Positions 24,835 to 33,187 of a DNA stretch of 64,000 nt are shown here, piece by piece. Within the stretch, counting starts at the first letter, position 1. Each line of letters starts with the position of its first letter. Both the position numbers and the translations under genes were made by a program. The stretch is taken from NCBI GenBank assembly GCA_041398565.1, contig JAWKUN010000003.1:1240001-1304000 (forward strand), written 5' to 3'. The notes under the pieces are model-generated. The model saw nothing but the letters and a program-made list of their open reading frames with translations, did not search any database and had not been told where the DNA came from. The DNA comes from DATGPD01 sp041398565 (lineage in GTDB: Bacteria > Planctomycetota > UBA1135 > UBA2386).

Positions 24835-26150
24835 CAGTTGCCCTCCTGGTTGCCGGCGCCGTTGCCGTAGCAGCACAGGGTGAACGCTTGGTCGTCGCTG
24901 GCACCGTAGCCGCCGGTCGCCCACTTCTTGTCGCGTGGATCGCTGCGGTCGAACACCTTCACGCCATCCACCCAGGTCTGCTCGACGTGCGTGCGCACGC
25001 TCAGCGGGTCGCCGTCGAGCACCACGAAGTCGGCGTCCTTGCCCGCGACCAGCGAGCCGATGCGCGCGTCGAGGTCGAGGATGCGCGCGTTCTCCAGGGT
25101 CAGTCCGCGCAGCGCCGCCTCGCGCGACATGCCGGCGCGCACGGCCAGCGCCGCCGAGCGCAGGAACAGGCGTGAGTCGGTGATCGGATCGTCGGTGTGG
25201 AAGCCGACGCGCGCGCCGGCGCGCTCCAGTGCGGCGCCGTTGCCGAAGCCGACGTCGATCGCTTCGAGCTTGCCGCCGGGGCTGTCGACGACGATGACCG
25301 AGCAGGCCACGCCGGCGGCGGCGATCTCGCCGGCCACCTTGGCGGCATCGCTCACGTGGTGCAGCACGACGCGCAGGCCGAACTCCTGCCGAAGGCGCAG
25401 GACCGACAGGATGTCGTCGTGGCGATGGGTATGGAAGTGCACCACGCGTTTGCCGCTCAGGGCCTCGCCGAGCGCCTCCATGCCGAGGTCGCGTTCCGGG
25501 CGCTTGCTCGGATCGTCGCCGGCGGCGGCGACCTTGGCTTGGTACTCGCGTGCCTTGACGTAGAGCGCGCGCATCAGCGCCATCGACTTGCCGCGTGTAC
25601 CCGGGAACGGCGGCTTGCCGCGCATCGGGTTGGTGCCGTTCGCCATCTTGAGGCCGCCCATGACCGAACCGTCCGGCCAGCGCAGCGCCAGATCGTCGAT
25701 GGTGTTGCCGTCGCGCAGCTTCATGTAGACGGTCTGTCCCGACATCAGGTGCCCCGAGCCAGGCATGCAGTTCACCGTGGTGATGCCGCCGGCCTGCGCC
25801 TTCTGGATGCCTGGGTCGCGCACGTTGATGGCATCGAGAGCGCGCACGTCGGGATGCAAGGGAGCGCTGCCGTCGCCGCCGGCGACGGCGCCGACGTGGG
25901 TGTGCGAGCAGACCAGACCCGGCATGACGACCTTGCCGGCGAGGTCGATCACCTGGGCGTCGGCAGGCACCGAGACGGCTCCGGCGGCGACGATCTTGCC
26001 GCCCTGGACCACGAGCACGCCGCGCTCGACCTCCGGCCCCTCGATGGGTAGCAGGCGCATGCCGGTGAAGGCCAGCTTGGTGGCAGCGGGCTGGGCCGCG
26101 GCGGCGGCGAGCAGGACGGAAGACGTGGCCAGCGGCAGCAGGAGTCGCAT
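24834..26150 (-). CDS. Exported amidohydrolase (imidazolonepropionase-like superfamily)
   Basis: A 438-residue metal-dependent hydrolase with a signal peptide (MRLLLPLATSSVLLAAAAAQ). Strand-1 HxH is intact (PGLVCSHTHVG). Other expected ligands are present: VVHFHTHRHDD, VVLHHVSD and the Asp after strand 8 in GFHTDDP. The composite-domain C-terminus reads IGSLVAGKDADFVVLDGDPL. It hydrolyses an unknown cyclic amide or related substrate in the periplasm. The last 35 residues contain Cys-Cys (FTLCCYGNG) and Gly/Asn runs. It is the first gene of a two-gene unit with the degenerate paralogue, and its TACGAT hexamer lies 9 nt before the ATG. Confidence 0.85.
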   Translation of the reverse strand: MRLLLPLATSSVLLAAAAAQPAATKLAFTGMRLLPIEGPEVERGVLVVQGGKIVAAGAVSVPADAQVIDLAGKVVMPGLVCSHTHVGAVAGGDGSAPLHPDVRALDAINVRDPGIQKAQAGGITTVNCMPGSGHLMSGQTVYMKLRDGNTIDDLALRWPDGSVMGGLKMANGTNPMRGKPPFPGTRGKSMALMRALYVKAREYQAKVAAAGDDPSKRPERDLGMEALGEALSGKRVVHFHTHRHDDILSVLRLRQEFGLRVVLHHVSDAAKVAGEIAAAGVACSVIVVDSPGGKLEAIDVGFGNGAALERAGARVGFHTDDPITDSRLFLRSAALAVRAGMSREAALRGLTLENARILDLDARIGSLVAGKDADFVVLDGDPLSVRTHVEQTWVDGVKVFDRSDPRDKKWATGGYGASDDQAFTLCCYGNGAGNQEGN

Positions 26151-26159
26151 GCGCGCGGG

Positions 26160-26165
26160 ATCGTA
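26160..26165 (-). promoter_or_regulatory. -10-like TACGAT before the amidohydrolase operon
   Basis: TACGAT on the minus strand lies 9 nt before the ATG at 26150, in the 178-nt divergent region shared with the gene at 26329. Confidence 0.35.
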
Positions 26166-26315
26166 GCCGGGCGCCGCCGCCGCGAGCCCTGTCCTCGCGG
26201 TTCTCGGTGAATCGGAGGAGCGTGGAACGCCGGAGTGCTCGGCGCCGGTGCCGTGGGGGTCGCGCCTCGCCCCGGCGGTGCCGGGAACCGGCGGGCCTCG
26301 CGCGGGCCACGGCCA

Positions 26316-26321
26316 TAGACT
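26316..26321 (+). promoter_or_regulatory. -10-like TAGACT before the membrane protein gene
   Basis: TAGACT lies 7 nt before the GTG at 26329, with no Shine-Dalgarno. Spacing fits a leaderless start. Confidence 0.4.
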
Positions 26322-26328
26322 GGCCGCG

Positions 26329-28980
26329 GTGAGCGTGTCGACGAGTGCGGTCGCCAGCGTCCCCGACCACAGCCGCCCCGGACGGGCGTGGTCGCGCGTC
26401 GCCTCCTTCCTGGCGCTGGCGGCGCTGGGGCAGCTCGGGCTCACCGTGATCGCCGCCTTGGGATTCCAGCACGAGCTGCTCCGCTGGGACGACGTCGTGA
26501 TGCTCTGGCACGACATGCAGCGGCACGAAGGTTGGAGCGCGCTGGTCCACCTGTTCGAACAGCAGAACGAGCATCGCATCGTCTTCCCACGCCTGCTCTT
26601 CGCCGCGGACACCGCGTGGTGCGCTGCATCCGGGCAGCTGATGTACGGCAGCCTCGTCTTGCTGCAGCTCCTGCACGTGTGGGTGCTGGCCGCCATCGCC
26701 TGGCACGGTCGACGACAGCCGCCGGCCCATCGCGTGGCGATGGTCGCCCTCGTCGCGCTCATGCTCTTCTCCTGCCACCAGCTCGAGAACTTCGTCTGGC
26801 GCGTGCAGGCGTCGAGCATCCTCGTGTACCTCGCGGCGAGCGTGGCCGTGCTCGGCCTGTTGGCTTGCGCCCGCAACCGCGCGTGTGGCCGTCGCATCGC
26901 GGCGCGCGTCTGCTTGGGTGTGAGCCTCGGCGCCGGATTCGTCGCCAACTTCTCGCGCGCCGACGGCAACCTGGTCTGGCCGATCCTGGTGCTGCTCGCC
27001 TGGGCACTGCGCCTGCCGCGCATGCACCTCGTCGTGCTCGCCGCGTGGGGGGCGGCGTGCATCGCCTCGTACTTCCACGGCTACGAGACTCCGCCCCGCG
27101 GCCTGCCGCCATGGACCGTGCTGCGCCACTATCCCGGGCGGGTGCTCGCGTTCGTGACCGCGTTCCTCGGGGCGCCCGCGACGTACTTCGGCGTGGCGGC
27201 GACGCTGGTGGTCGGGGCCATCGGGCTGCTGCTCGGCGCGACCTTGCTCGCCCGGGCGGTGGCGGTGTGGTGGCGCGCGCGGCGCGGCGGCCCACCCGAC
27301 GGTCGCCCGGCGAGCGACCTCGGCCTGCTCGCGGTGATGGCCTTCGCCTTCGGTTCGGCCGCGGTGACGGGTCTCGGCCGCGGGCACGGACCGCTCGACG
27401 GTGCGCTGGTATTCCGCTACGCGACGCCGGCGTTGCTGTACTGGGCCGCCTTGCTGCCACTCCTTGCGGGGGGCTGGGCCGAGACTCCGCGAGCATCGTG
27501 GGCGCGCACCTCGGGTCTCGCCGCGGTCGTGGTCTTCGCCGGGGGCGTGTTGGCGCAGCAAGCGACTGCCATCGACCGCCACCGGCATGTCGCACGCGAA
27601 CTCGAAGTGGCGACGATGGCGCTCCTCACCGGGGTCGCCGACATCCCGGCGCTGTCGGCCTTCAACCTGCCCAAACCGTTCCTCGGCGAGGTGGTGGACT
27701 TCATGCGCACGCAGCGCCTGTCGGTGTTTCGCCGCGGGCAGCACGAACAGTTGGGGCAGCCGCTCCTGACGCATGCGTCGCCGGTGACCACGTCCGACTT
27801 GCGCGGGGCGATCACCGCCGTGCGCGCGTTGGCGTCGCCGGCGACGGGCGTCGAAGTGCGTGGCTGGATCTCGGTCTGTCCGGCCACCTCCGCGCCGGCG
27901 CCGATCCTGCTGGTGGCCGCCGACACCGTCGTCGGGTTCGCCTCGTGCCGGTTCGTGGAGCGCGACGCAGGCGGCGGGCTGGAGTGGGTCGGCTACGCGC
28001 GGCCGGGCCGGGACGCTGCCGCTGAGCTGAGCGCCTTCGCGCTGTGCGACGACGACGGCCGGGTCGCCGCCTTGCCGGGAAGGCTCGAGCCACCGCCCCT
28101 GGTGGATGCGGCGGACGACTCGCTGGCGGGTGCGATGGCGCGCGCCCTGCTCGGACCGCCGCGCACCTTCCGCGACGCCTTTCGGGCGGTCACCGAGCCG
28201 ATCCGTGCGTCGATCGGCCTGCCCTTGCCGGCCGAAGTGCGCGCGGCCGCGACCCGCGTCGCCGGCGCCACGACTCTGGTCGAAGCGATGCCGGGCACCG
28301 CCGGCGCCATGCGGCTACGTGGCCACGTCGCGCGTGGGGCGGTCGACGCCGCCACGGGGATCCTCGTGGTCGACGCGGCGGGTCGCATCGTGGGGGCGGG
28401 CCGCCCGAACGAACCGGCGACGACGGGGGCGAGCGACGTGGCGTGGACAGCGTGGGCGATCGTGCGCGACCAGGGGCCGGTTCCACAGGTGCTGTTCGTG
28501 GACGCGGGCGGCGTGCGCACTCTGCCGTTACCCCCGGCGACTCCCGACGTCGCCACGGCCAGCGACGACGCACCGGTGATCGAGGCGCCGCTACGGAGCG
28601 ACGGTGCCTGGGAAAGTGCCAGCGAGCTCGCCTGGTTCGTGCCGGCACCCGACGACGGCCCGGTGGTCGATTCGTGGGCGGGCAGCGATCGCAACCAGGG
28701 AACGTGCCGCTTGGGACCGATCCAGCTGCAGCCGGGCCAGCGCTTCGGGCTGCCGGTCCTCATCGGTCCAGATGCGCAGGGCCAAACCGTGCGGGTCGTC
28801 GACGTGGGCTCCGGTGAGGTGCTCGCGACGCTCGACTCTACGGCGTTCCGAGGCGCGTGGCGCGTGTGGCGCGTCGACGTCGCGCGGCAGGGAGCGCGCC
28901 GGGTGCAGGTGGAGGCCACGGATCGCGGCGTTGGCTACGGGCAGTGGTGCGCGCTGGGCCGCTTGCGCTGGTTGCCGTAG
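26329..28980 (+). CDS. Large polytopic membrane protein with C-terminal soluble domain
   Basis: An 883-residue protein. The first 430 residues hold about ten membrane segments (FLALAALGQLGLTVIAALGF, VLAAIAWHG, MVALVALMLFSC, AVMAFAFGSAAVTGLGRG). A loop after the first segment carries acidic and aromatic residues (ELLRWDDVVMLWHDMQRHEG), the layout of GT-C/PMT-type glycosyltransferases, but I see no decisive motif. From about 490 to the end is a soluble, Ala/Val/Gly-rich region with beta-sheet character. An envelope sugar or lipid role is a guess. The start is set at GTG 26329 because TAGACT lies 7 nt upstream. Confidence 0.55.
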   Translation: MSVSTSAVASVPDHSRPGRAWSRVASFLALAALGQLGLTVIAALGFQHELLRWDDVVMLWHDMQRHEGWSALVHLFEQQNEHRIVFPRLLFAADTAWCAASGQLMYGSLVLLQLLHVWVLAAIAWHGRRQPPAHRVAMVALVALMLFSCHQLENFVWRVQASSILVYLAASVAVLGLLACARNRACGRRIAARVCLGVSLGAGFVANFSRADGNLVWPILVLLAWALRLPRMHLVVLAAWGAACIASYFHGYETPPRGLPPWTVLRHYPGRVLAFVTAFLGAPATYFGVAATLVVGAIGLLLGATLLARAVAVWWRARRGGPPDGRPASDLGLLAVMAFAFGSAAVTGLGRGHGPLDGALVFRYATPALLYWAALLPLLAGGWAETPRASWARTSGLAAVVVFAGGVLAQQATAIDRHRHVARELEVATMALLTGVADIPALSAFNLPKPFLGEVVDFMRTQRLSVFRRGQHEQLGQPLLTHASPVTTSDLRGAITAVRALASPATGVEVRGWISVCPATSAPAPILLVAADTVVGFASCRFVERDAGGGLEWVGYARPGRDAAAELSAFALCDDDGRVAALPGRLEPPPLVDAADDSLAGAMARALLGPPRTFRDAFRAVTEPIRASIGLPLPAEVRAAATRVAGATTLVEAMPGTAGAMRLRGHVARGAVDAATGILVVDAAGRIVGAGRPNEPATTGASDVAWTAWAIVRDQGPVPQVLFVDAGGVRTLPLPPATPDVATASDDAPVIEAPLRSDGAWESASELAWFVPAPDDGPVVDSWAGSDRNQGTCRLGPIQLQPGQRFGLPVLIGPDAQGQTVRVVDVGSGEVLATLDSTAFRGAWRVWRVDVARQGARRVQVEATDRGVGYGQWCALGRLRWLP

Positions 28981-29058
28981 GTTCGCCCGAGGGCGCGTTA
29001 CGGCCAGTGGTGCGCTGGCTATCTCGGTCGAAGCCCCCTGCAACCCGACCGGAGTTCC

Positions 29059-30462
29059 ATGAACCTGTCCCGCGCTCTGTTTCTCCTCGTTCCGGCCAGC
29101 CTCGCCGCGCAGGCACCCGAGCTGCGGGTGACACCCGCTGCACGTCCCGGCGAGGTCCTCGACACCATCGTGCTCGGGCACCCGGGCCAGCCGTTCGTCA
29201 CCTTGGTCGACATCGCCGGCGGCCCGCGTGCGGCGCTCGGCCAGGTGTTCCACCTCGCGTTGTCGAACTCGCTGACGGCGCTCGACTCTGGCGTGCTCGG
29301 GCTTGCCGGCTTCCACACCCTGAGCCTGACGCTGCCGCGGCAAGCACCGGTGGGGGTGCCGCTGTACTTCCAGACCGTGGTCGGCGGCGATCGCCTCGGC
29401 CTGACCGACGGCGAGAGCGCCGTGGCCTACCAGTCGAGTCGTCTGCTCGTGCAAGACTTCACGGATCCGGTGGCGATGGGAATGGTCGGTGACTACGACA
29501 CGACGGTGCGGGGGCGCGTGCAAGCAGCCGCGCCTCGCCGGCGCACGCAGGACGTCGTGCCGCGCCAGCAGGGCATCCCCTTCCCGACCGGAGTCCTCGG
29601 GTCCCTCAACCCGTTCGGCGTGCGCCAGCAGAGCGTCTACCGCGCCGCCGACGTCGGCGCCAGCGGCGCGGTCGAGGTGCTCACGGCGGTGCGCTGGAAG
29701 CCGGTGGGGCAGGTGAGCTTCGACGCCATCGGCCAGTTCGAGCTGCGCGTGTCGCACAGCCGCGTCGTGCCGGACTTCACCATCGATCCGTTCTCGGCGC
29801 TGCCGCTCTACCCGAACTCGGGCCTGAGCCTGCAACTCGCCGACAACGTCAAGCCGAGCGACCAGCCGGTCACGGTCTATTCCGGCGGCTACATCGTCGA
29901 TCCGCGCAATCAGCGCAGCGATGGCTACATGCCGTATCCGGACCTGCAGCACGAGTTCCGCTACAACGGTTTCGACAGCCTGCTGCTCGACTTCGTCGTG
30001 CCACCCTCGACCAGCAACGGCAGCAACGGCCAGCAGGTCTACGTCATGGTGCAGAGTTCGCCGCAGCCGAATGCGCGCGCTTTCACCGCCGGCCGGAGCG
30101 GCCGCCTGGTCACCAACCCCGATCGGATCGCGGTCGCCGAGCAGGGCGACAACTCCTGGTTCGAGGTCCAGCTCGACTTCCTCTGCCCGGAGAGCCGCGC
30201 CACGTCGCCATGGCTGCGCGCGCCGTCGACGAGCCCCGACTACCACACTCCGTTCGTTTCGACCTCGAACCCACTGGGCGGCAACATCGCGCTCGAGTTC
30301 CGCGGTGCGACTCGTCCCGACGGCGGCGACGCGACGCCGTGGAGCCCGAGCATCGACGCGATCGACCGCATGGAGTTCTTGCAGTACCGCATCCGCTTCT
30401 TCGCGCCTGCCAGCGGCGGCCTCTTGCCGTCCGTGGACCAGATCGTCATTCCGGTGGACTGA
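29059..30462 (+). CDS. Secreted protein, unknown function
   Basis: A 467-residue protein with a short signal peptide (MNLSRALFLLVPASLAAQ). Residues about 20-120 look like a beta-sandwich repeat used by other exported proteins of this genome (RPGEVLDTIVLGHPGQPFVT, LPRQAPVGVPLYFQTVVGG). The rest is beta-rich with Ser/Pro and Asp-Gly turns and one Cys. No enzyme motif is recognised. A GGAG ribosome site lies 5 nt before the ATG. It is 78 nt downstream of the preceding gene on the same strand. Confidence 0.65.
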   Translation: MNLSRALFLLVPASLAAQAPELRVTPAARPGEVLDTIVLGHPGQPFVTLVDIAGGPRAALGQVFHLALSNSLTALDSGVLGLAGFHTLSLTLPRQAPVGVPLYFQTVVGGDRLGLTDGESAVAYQSSRLLVQDFTDPVAMGMVGDYDTTVRGRVQAAAPRRRTQDVVPRQQGIPFPTGVLGSLNPFGVRQQSVYRAADVGASGAVEVLTAVRWKPVGQVSFDAIGQFELRVSHSRVVPDFTIDPFSALPLYPNSGLSLQLADNVKPSDQPVTVYSGGYIVDPRNQRSDGYMPYPDLQHEFRYNGFDSLLLDFVVPPSTSNGSNGQQVYVMVQSSPQPNARAFTAGRSGRLVTNPDRIAVAEQGDNSWFEVQLDFLCPESRATSPWLRAPSTSPDYHTPFVSTSNPLGGNIALEFRGATRPDGGDATPWSPSIDAIDRMEFLQYRIRFFAPASGGLLPSVDQIVIPVD

Positions 30463-30694
30463 GCCCGCCAGGTGACGTCGCGGCGGTGGGGTCCGCCCTG
30501 CTCGCGGGGCGTGTGAAGACTTCGGGCCGACTCCGTGAACGGTCCGCGACGAGGCGCCGAGGCTTGGTCGCGGGTTGCGTCGCGGCGCGCGAACCCGTTT
30601 CTTTGGGGCTGCGAGGCCGCGGTCCGCGCGCCTTGACCGCAGGGTCGGTGCCCGCCATCATCCCGCTTCGAGTCGCCTGCCCGGGGTCTCCTCC

Positions 30695-31723
30695 ATGCAC
30701 GTCCGCTTCGTTCTTCTTCTGGCGTTGCCTTCGCTCGTCGTGGCGCAGGCGCCCCGCCGTGAGTCCGGTCCCGACTCTGCGCGGCAAGGCCCGGCCCAGG
30801 TCGGTGACAAGGTCGCCGAGTTCTCCTTCGGGCCGATGCTCAACGGCGACGGCCGCCGCAAGCTCTCGGAGTTCCGCGGCCAGCCGATCCTCATCGACTT
30901 CTGGGGCACTCATTGAGGTCCGTGCATCGGGTTTGCCGTGCCGCAAGCCATCGAACACGACCTCGACTACCGTGACCGTGGCCTGGTCGTCGTGCTGCCC
31001 GAGGTGCAGGGAGCGACGCTGCAGTCGCTGCCGTCGTTCCTGTTCAAGGTGTTCCCCAAGCTGGAGGCGCGCGTCGTCCGGGGCGGCGGCGTGCCCATCG
31101 TCATGGGCCGCGGCATCCCCTACTCGGCGCTGATCGGCGTCGACGGCACGTTGCTGTGGGCGGGGCATCCTTCCAGCGGCGGCAAGGAACGCGATGCGTG
31201 TATCGAGGCCGAGCTGAAGAAGGTTGCGACCGGATGGGGCGAGTCGCTCGCTGCCAAGAAGGTGCGCGCCCAGCTCTACGGCAAGCAGGATCTCGCCGAG
31301 GCCAAGAAGCTCATCGACGCGCTGCCCGACGACCCTGACGCCGAGCGTCAGGCGCTGCAGGGCGAGCTCGCGGTCGCGCACGCGTGGCGGGTTCGGGCGG
31401 TGCAGGCGCTGCGCGACGAGGCGCGCTTCGTCGAGTCCAAGCAGGCGGCGCAGGCGCTGAAGAAGAGCGTCGCGGGCGAGCCGGAGTGGGAGACGGAGGC
31501 GACGCAGCTGCTCGCCGATTTCGACGCCGAGGCCATGACCAAAGAGCTGGCGGCCGCCAAGAAGGTCGACGTCGTGCTGCGCGCCGTCCGCGGCAAGAAG
31601 GTCAAGCTCGACGTCGCCGAGCGACGGCTGCGCGCCGTGGCCAAGAGCGCCGCCGGCACCGCCGCCGGCACCCGCGCCGAGCAGCTGGCCGACGCCCTCG
31701 CCGCCGCCGACAAGAAGCGCTGA
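30695..31723 (+). CDS. Thioredoxin/TlpA-fold selenoprotein candidate (TGA read as Sec at residue 74)
   Basis: The frame starts at ATG 30695 with a signal peptide (MHVRFVLLLALPSLVVAQAP) and a TlpA/AhpC-like strand region (DKVAEFSFGPMLNGDG, LSEFRGQPILIDFWGTH). A TGA at 30914-30916 follows in the same frame, then GPCIGFAVPQAIEHDLDY and 269 more codons to the true stop. The TGA sits exactly where the first Cys of WCGPC belongs, giving U-G-P-C. The cis-Pro region (GRGIPYSALIGVDGTLLWAG) lies downstream, so the fold needs both halves. A 7-bp hairpin with G in the second loop position starts 13 nt after the TGA. UxxC thioredoxin-like selenoproteins are known in bacteria. The last 170 residues form a Lys/Ala-rich helical tail. 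The full product would be 342 residues; termination at TGA would leave 73. Confidence 0.78.
30930..30949 (+). promoter_or_regulatory. SECIS-like hairpin after in-frame TGA
   Basis: GGTTTGC (30930-30936) pairs with GCAAGCC (30943-30949): seven pairs including one G-U. The 6-nt loop is CGTGCC, with G in its second position. The loop begins 20 nt after the TGA. Spacing, stem and loop G match what is known of bacterial selenocysteine insertion elements; SelB recognition is inferred. Confidence 0.6.
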
Positions 31724-31761
31724 ACCATCACTTTGGTGTCAGACTCCACCTTGTTGGTTCA
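31721..31761. terminator. Palindromic element spanning two convergent stop codons
   Basis: An imperfect inverted repeat whose left end contains the TGA of the selenoprotein gene and whose right end contains the stop of the minus-strand gene. The core is TGGTGTCAGACTCCA, with outer arms TGAACCA and TGGTTCA. It probably ends both transcripts. It belongs to a palindrome family also found at 39323, 45284 and 53455. Confidence 0.65.
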
Positions 31762-33039
31762 GTCGACCAGGAGGTAGAGGGTGTCGCTGGCGACGAAGCC
31801 TGCCGGGCTGGCGAGGTCGAGGACGACGTAGGCGGTGTTGATGTTGACGCCGACGAGCGGTGGCAGCAGCGGGAGGAAGATGGCGGCGCTGGCGGCGCCG
31901 GCGCCGTCGAGTCGGCCGAGGTAGCCGCCGAACACCGACGGCGTGGCGCCGCCGACCGACGCCGAGAACAGCGCGTCCGGCGCCAGCGCCAGGTTCTCGC
32001 CCGCGACCGCGATCGGCCCGAGGCCGAGCGAGCTGGCCGCCACGTAGGTCTGCCCCGCGTGGGCGCTGGCGCGCAGTAGCAGCGGCGTCGGCCGTCCCAT
32101 GCCGAGCGGCGACATGGTCGACAATGTCACCGGCGCACGGTTGGGTGTGGCTCGCACGACGACCCCGGCGCTCGAACAGGTCCAGTAGACGGCGCTGCCA
32201 TCGGGCGTGACCGCCACGTCGGTCGGCTCCGGATCGCCGAAGTCGACGATGGTGAGCGCGTGCGTGCCCGGCACGTAGCGTGAGACCCGATTGCGGCCGC
32301 CGTTGCTGGCGCTCATGCCTGGCGTCGGCACCTCGGTGAAGTAGATCGTGCCCGACGCGTCGGCAGCGATGCCGTTGGGTTGCTCGAGCCCCTTCAGCAC
32401 CGGCGCGATCATGCCGCTGCCTGCATCGCGGCGCAGGATCACGCCGGCGGACTTGCAGGTCCAGAACAGGTTGCCGGCCGGATCGACGGCGACGTCGCGT
32501 GGCTCCGGCTCGCCCATCGACAGGGTCTGCACTCCGCCCGCCATGGTCCACGCGTCGACGCTGTTGCGGCCGCCGTTCATGCCGTTCTGCCCCGGCGTCG
32601 GCACCTGCGTGAAGTACACCGTCGCACCGACGGCGTCGACAGCCATGCCGGAGGGATGGTCGAGCCCGCGCAGCAACGTCGTGCGCGTGCCGTTGTGGTA
32701 GGTCTGCACGACGCCGGCCGACAGGCACGTCCAGAACAAGTCGCCGTTGTGAGCTCGCGCCAGGTTGGTCGGCTGCGGCTCGCCGGCGACGAGCACCGTC
32801 TTGTTGCCGGTCGGATCGAGCTCGGAGACCGTGTTGCGGGCGCCGCCCTGGCCGGGGTCGGGGACCTCGGTCACCCAGAGGGTGCCGTCGCCGGCAGCCG
32901 CGATGCCGGTCGGGCGCAGCAGGCCGCGCGCGACGACGGTGGTGGTGTAGGCCTGGGCCGCGAGGTCGGGGCAGCAGGCGAGGCCGGCGGCAATGGCGGC
33001 CGGTAGGGGCAGGAAGTGCGTGAGTCGGATGTTCTGCAT
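31759..33039 (-). CDS. Secreted NHL/SMP-30-type beta-propeller protein
   Basis: A 426-residue exported protein (signal peptide MQNIRLTHFLPLPAAIAAGL...LAAQ). At least four propeller-like repeats alternate LxxPxGIAxDxxGTxYFTEVPxPG and LFWTCxSAGVVxR segments, for example LWVTEVPDPGQGG, LFWTCLSAGVVQ, VYFTQVPTPGQNG, LFWTCKSAGVILR, IYFTEVPTPGMSA and VYWTCSSAGVVVR. The regular FWTC cysteine is notable. The last 100 residues form a separate beta domain. It may bind a ligand or polymer; no catalytic residues are identified. It is divergent from a LysR-type regulator gene, which may control it. Confidence 0.72.
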   Translation of the reverse strand: MQNIRLTHFLPLPAAIAAGLACCPDLAAQAYTTTVVARGLLRPTGIAAAGDGTLWVTEVPDPGQGGARNTVSELDPTGNKTVLVAGEPQPTNLARAHNGDLFWTCLSAGVVQTYHNGTRTTLLRGLDHPSGMAVDAVGATVYFTQVPTPGQNGMNGGRNSVDAWTMAGGVQTLSMGEPEPRDVAVDPAGNLFWTCKSAGVILRRDAGSGMIAPVLKGLEQPNGIAADASGTIYFTEVPTPGMSASNGGRNRVSRYVPGTHALTIVDFGDPEPTDVAVTPDGSAVYWTCSSAGVVVRATPNRAPVTLSTMSPLGMGRPTPLLLRASAHAGQTYVAASSLGLGPIAVAGENLALAPDALFSASVGGATPSVFGGYLGRLDGAGAASAAIFLPLLPPLVGVNINTAYVVLDLASPAGFVASDTLYLLVD

Positions 33040-33153
33040 TCAGGTGCTCGAGGCAAGGAACGGAAGGCGGAGCGTCGGACAGCGTCCGGTGGTCGCCGCA
33101 CGGTCCTTCCTAGGGCACGATGACCATTCAGTTCGTTAGTATCTTCGTCATGG

Positions 33154-33176
33154 ATCGTTGCGATGGACGCAACGAT
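33154..33176. promoter_or_regulatory. Inverted repeat operator upstream of the LysR gene
   Basis: ATCGTTGCG-ATGGA-CGCAACGAT is a perfect 9-bp inverted repeat with a 5-nt spacer. It contains the T-N11-A pattern typical of LysR-regulator boxes and ends 11 nt before the regulator's ATG. A TAGTAT hexamer lies just upstream (33137-33142). It probably mediates autoregulation and perhaps control of the divergent gene. Confidence 0.6.
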
Positions 33177-33187
33177 GAGTCTTCGCC

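Noticed and set aside
30938..31723. Independent gene starting at GTG 30938 after the TGA
   Set aside because: It would begin after the active-site Cys, with half a thioredoxin fold and no signal peptide; it is in phase with the upstream half, so one selenoprotein frame is more economical.
30695..31723. Pseudogene caused by a nonsense mutation
   Set aside because: The TGA is exactly at a redox-Cys column, the downstream frame is intact for 269 codons and a SECIS-like hairpin follows. This remains the main alternative if the genome lacks selenocysteine genes.
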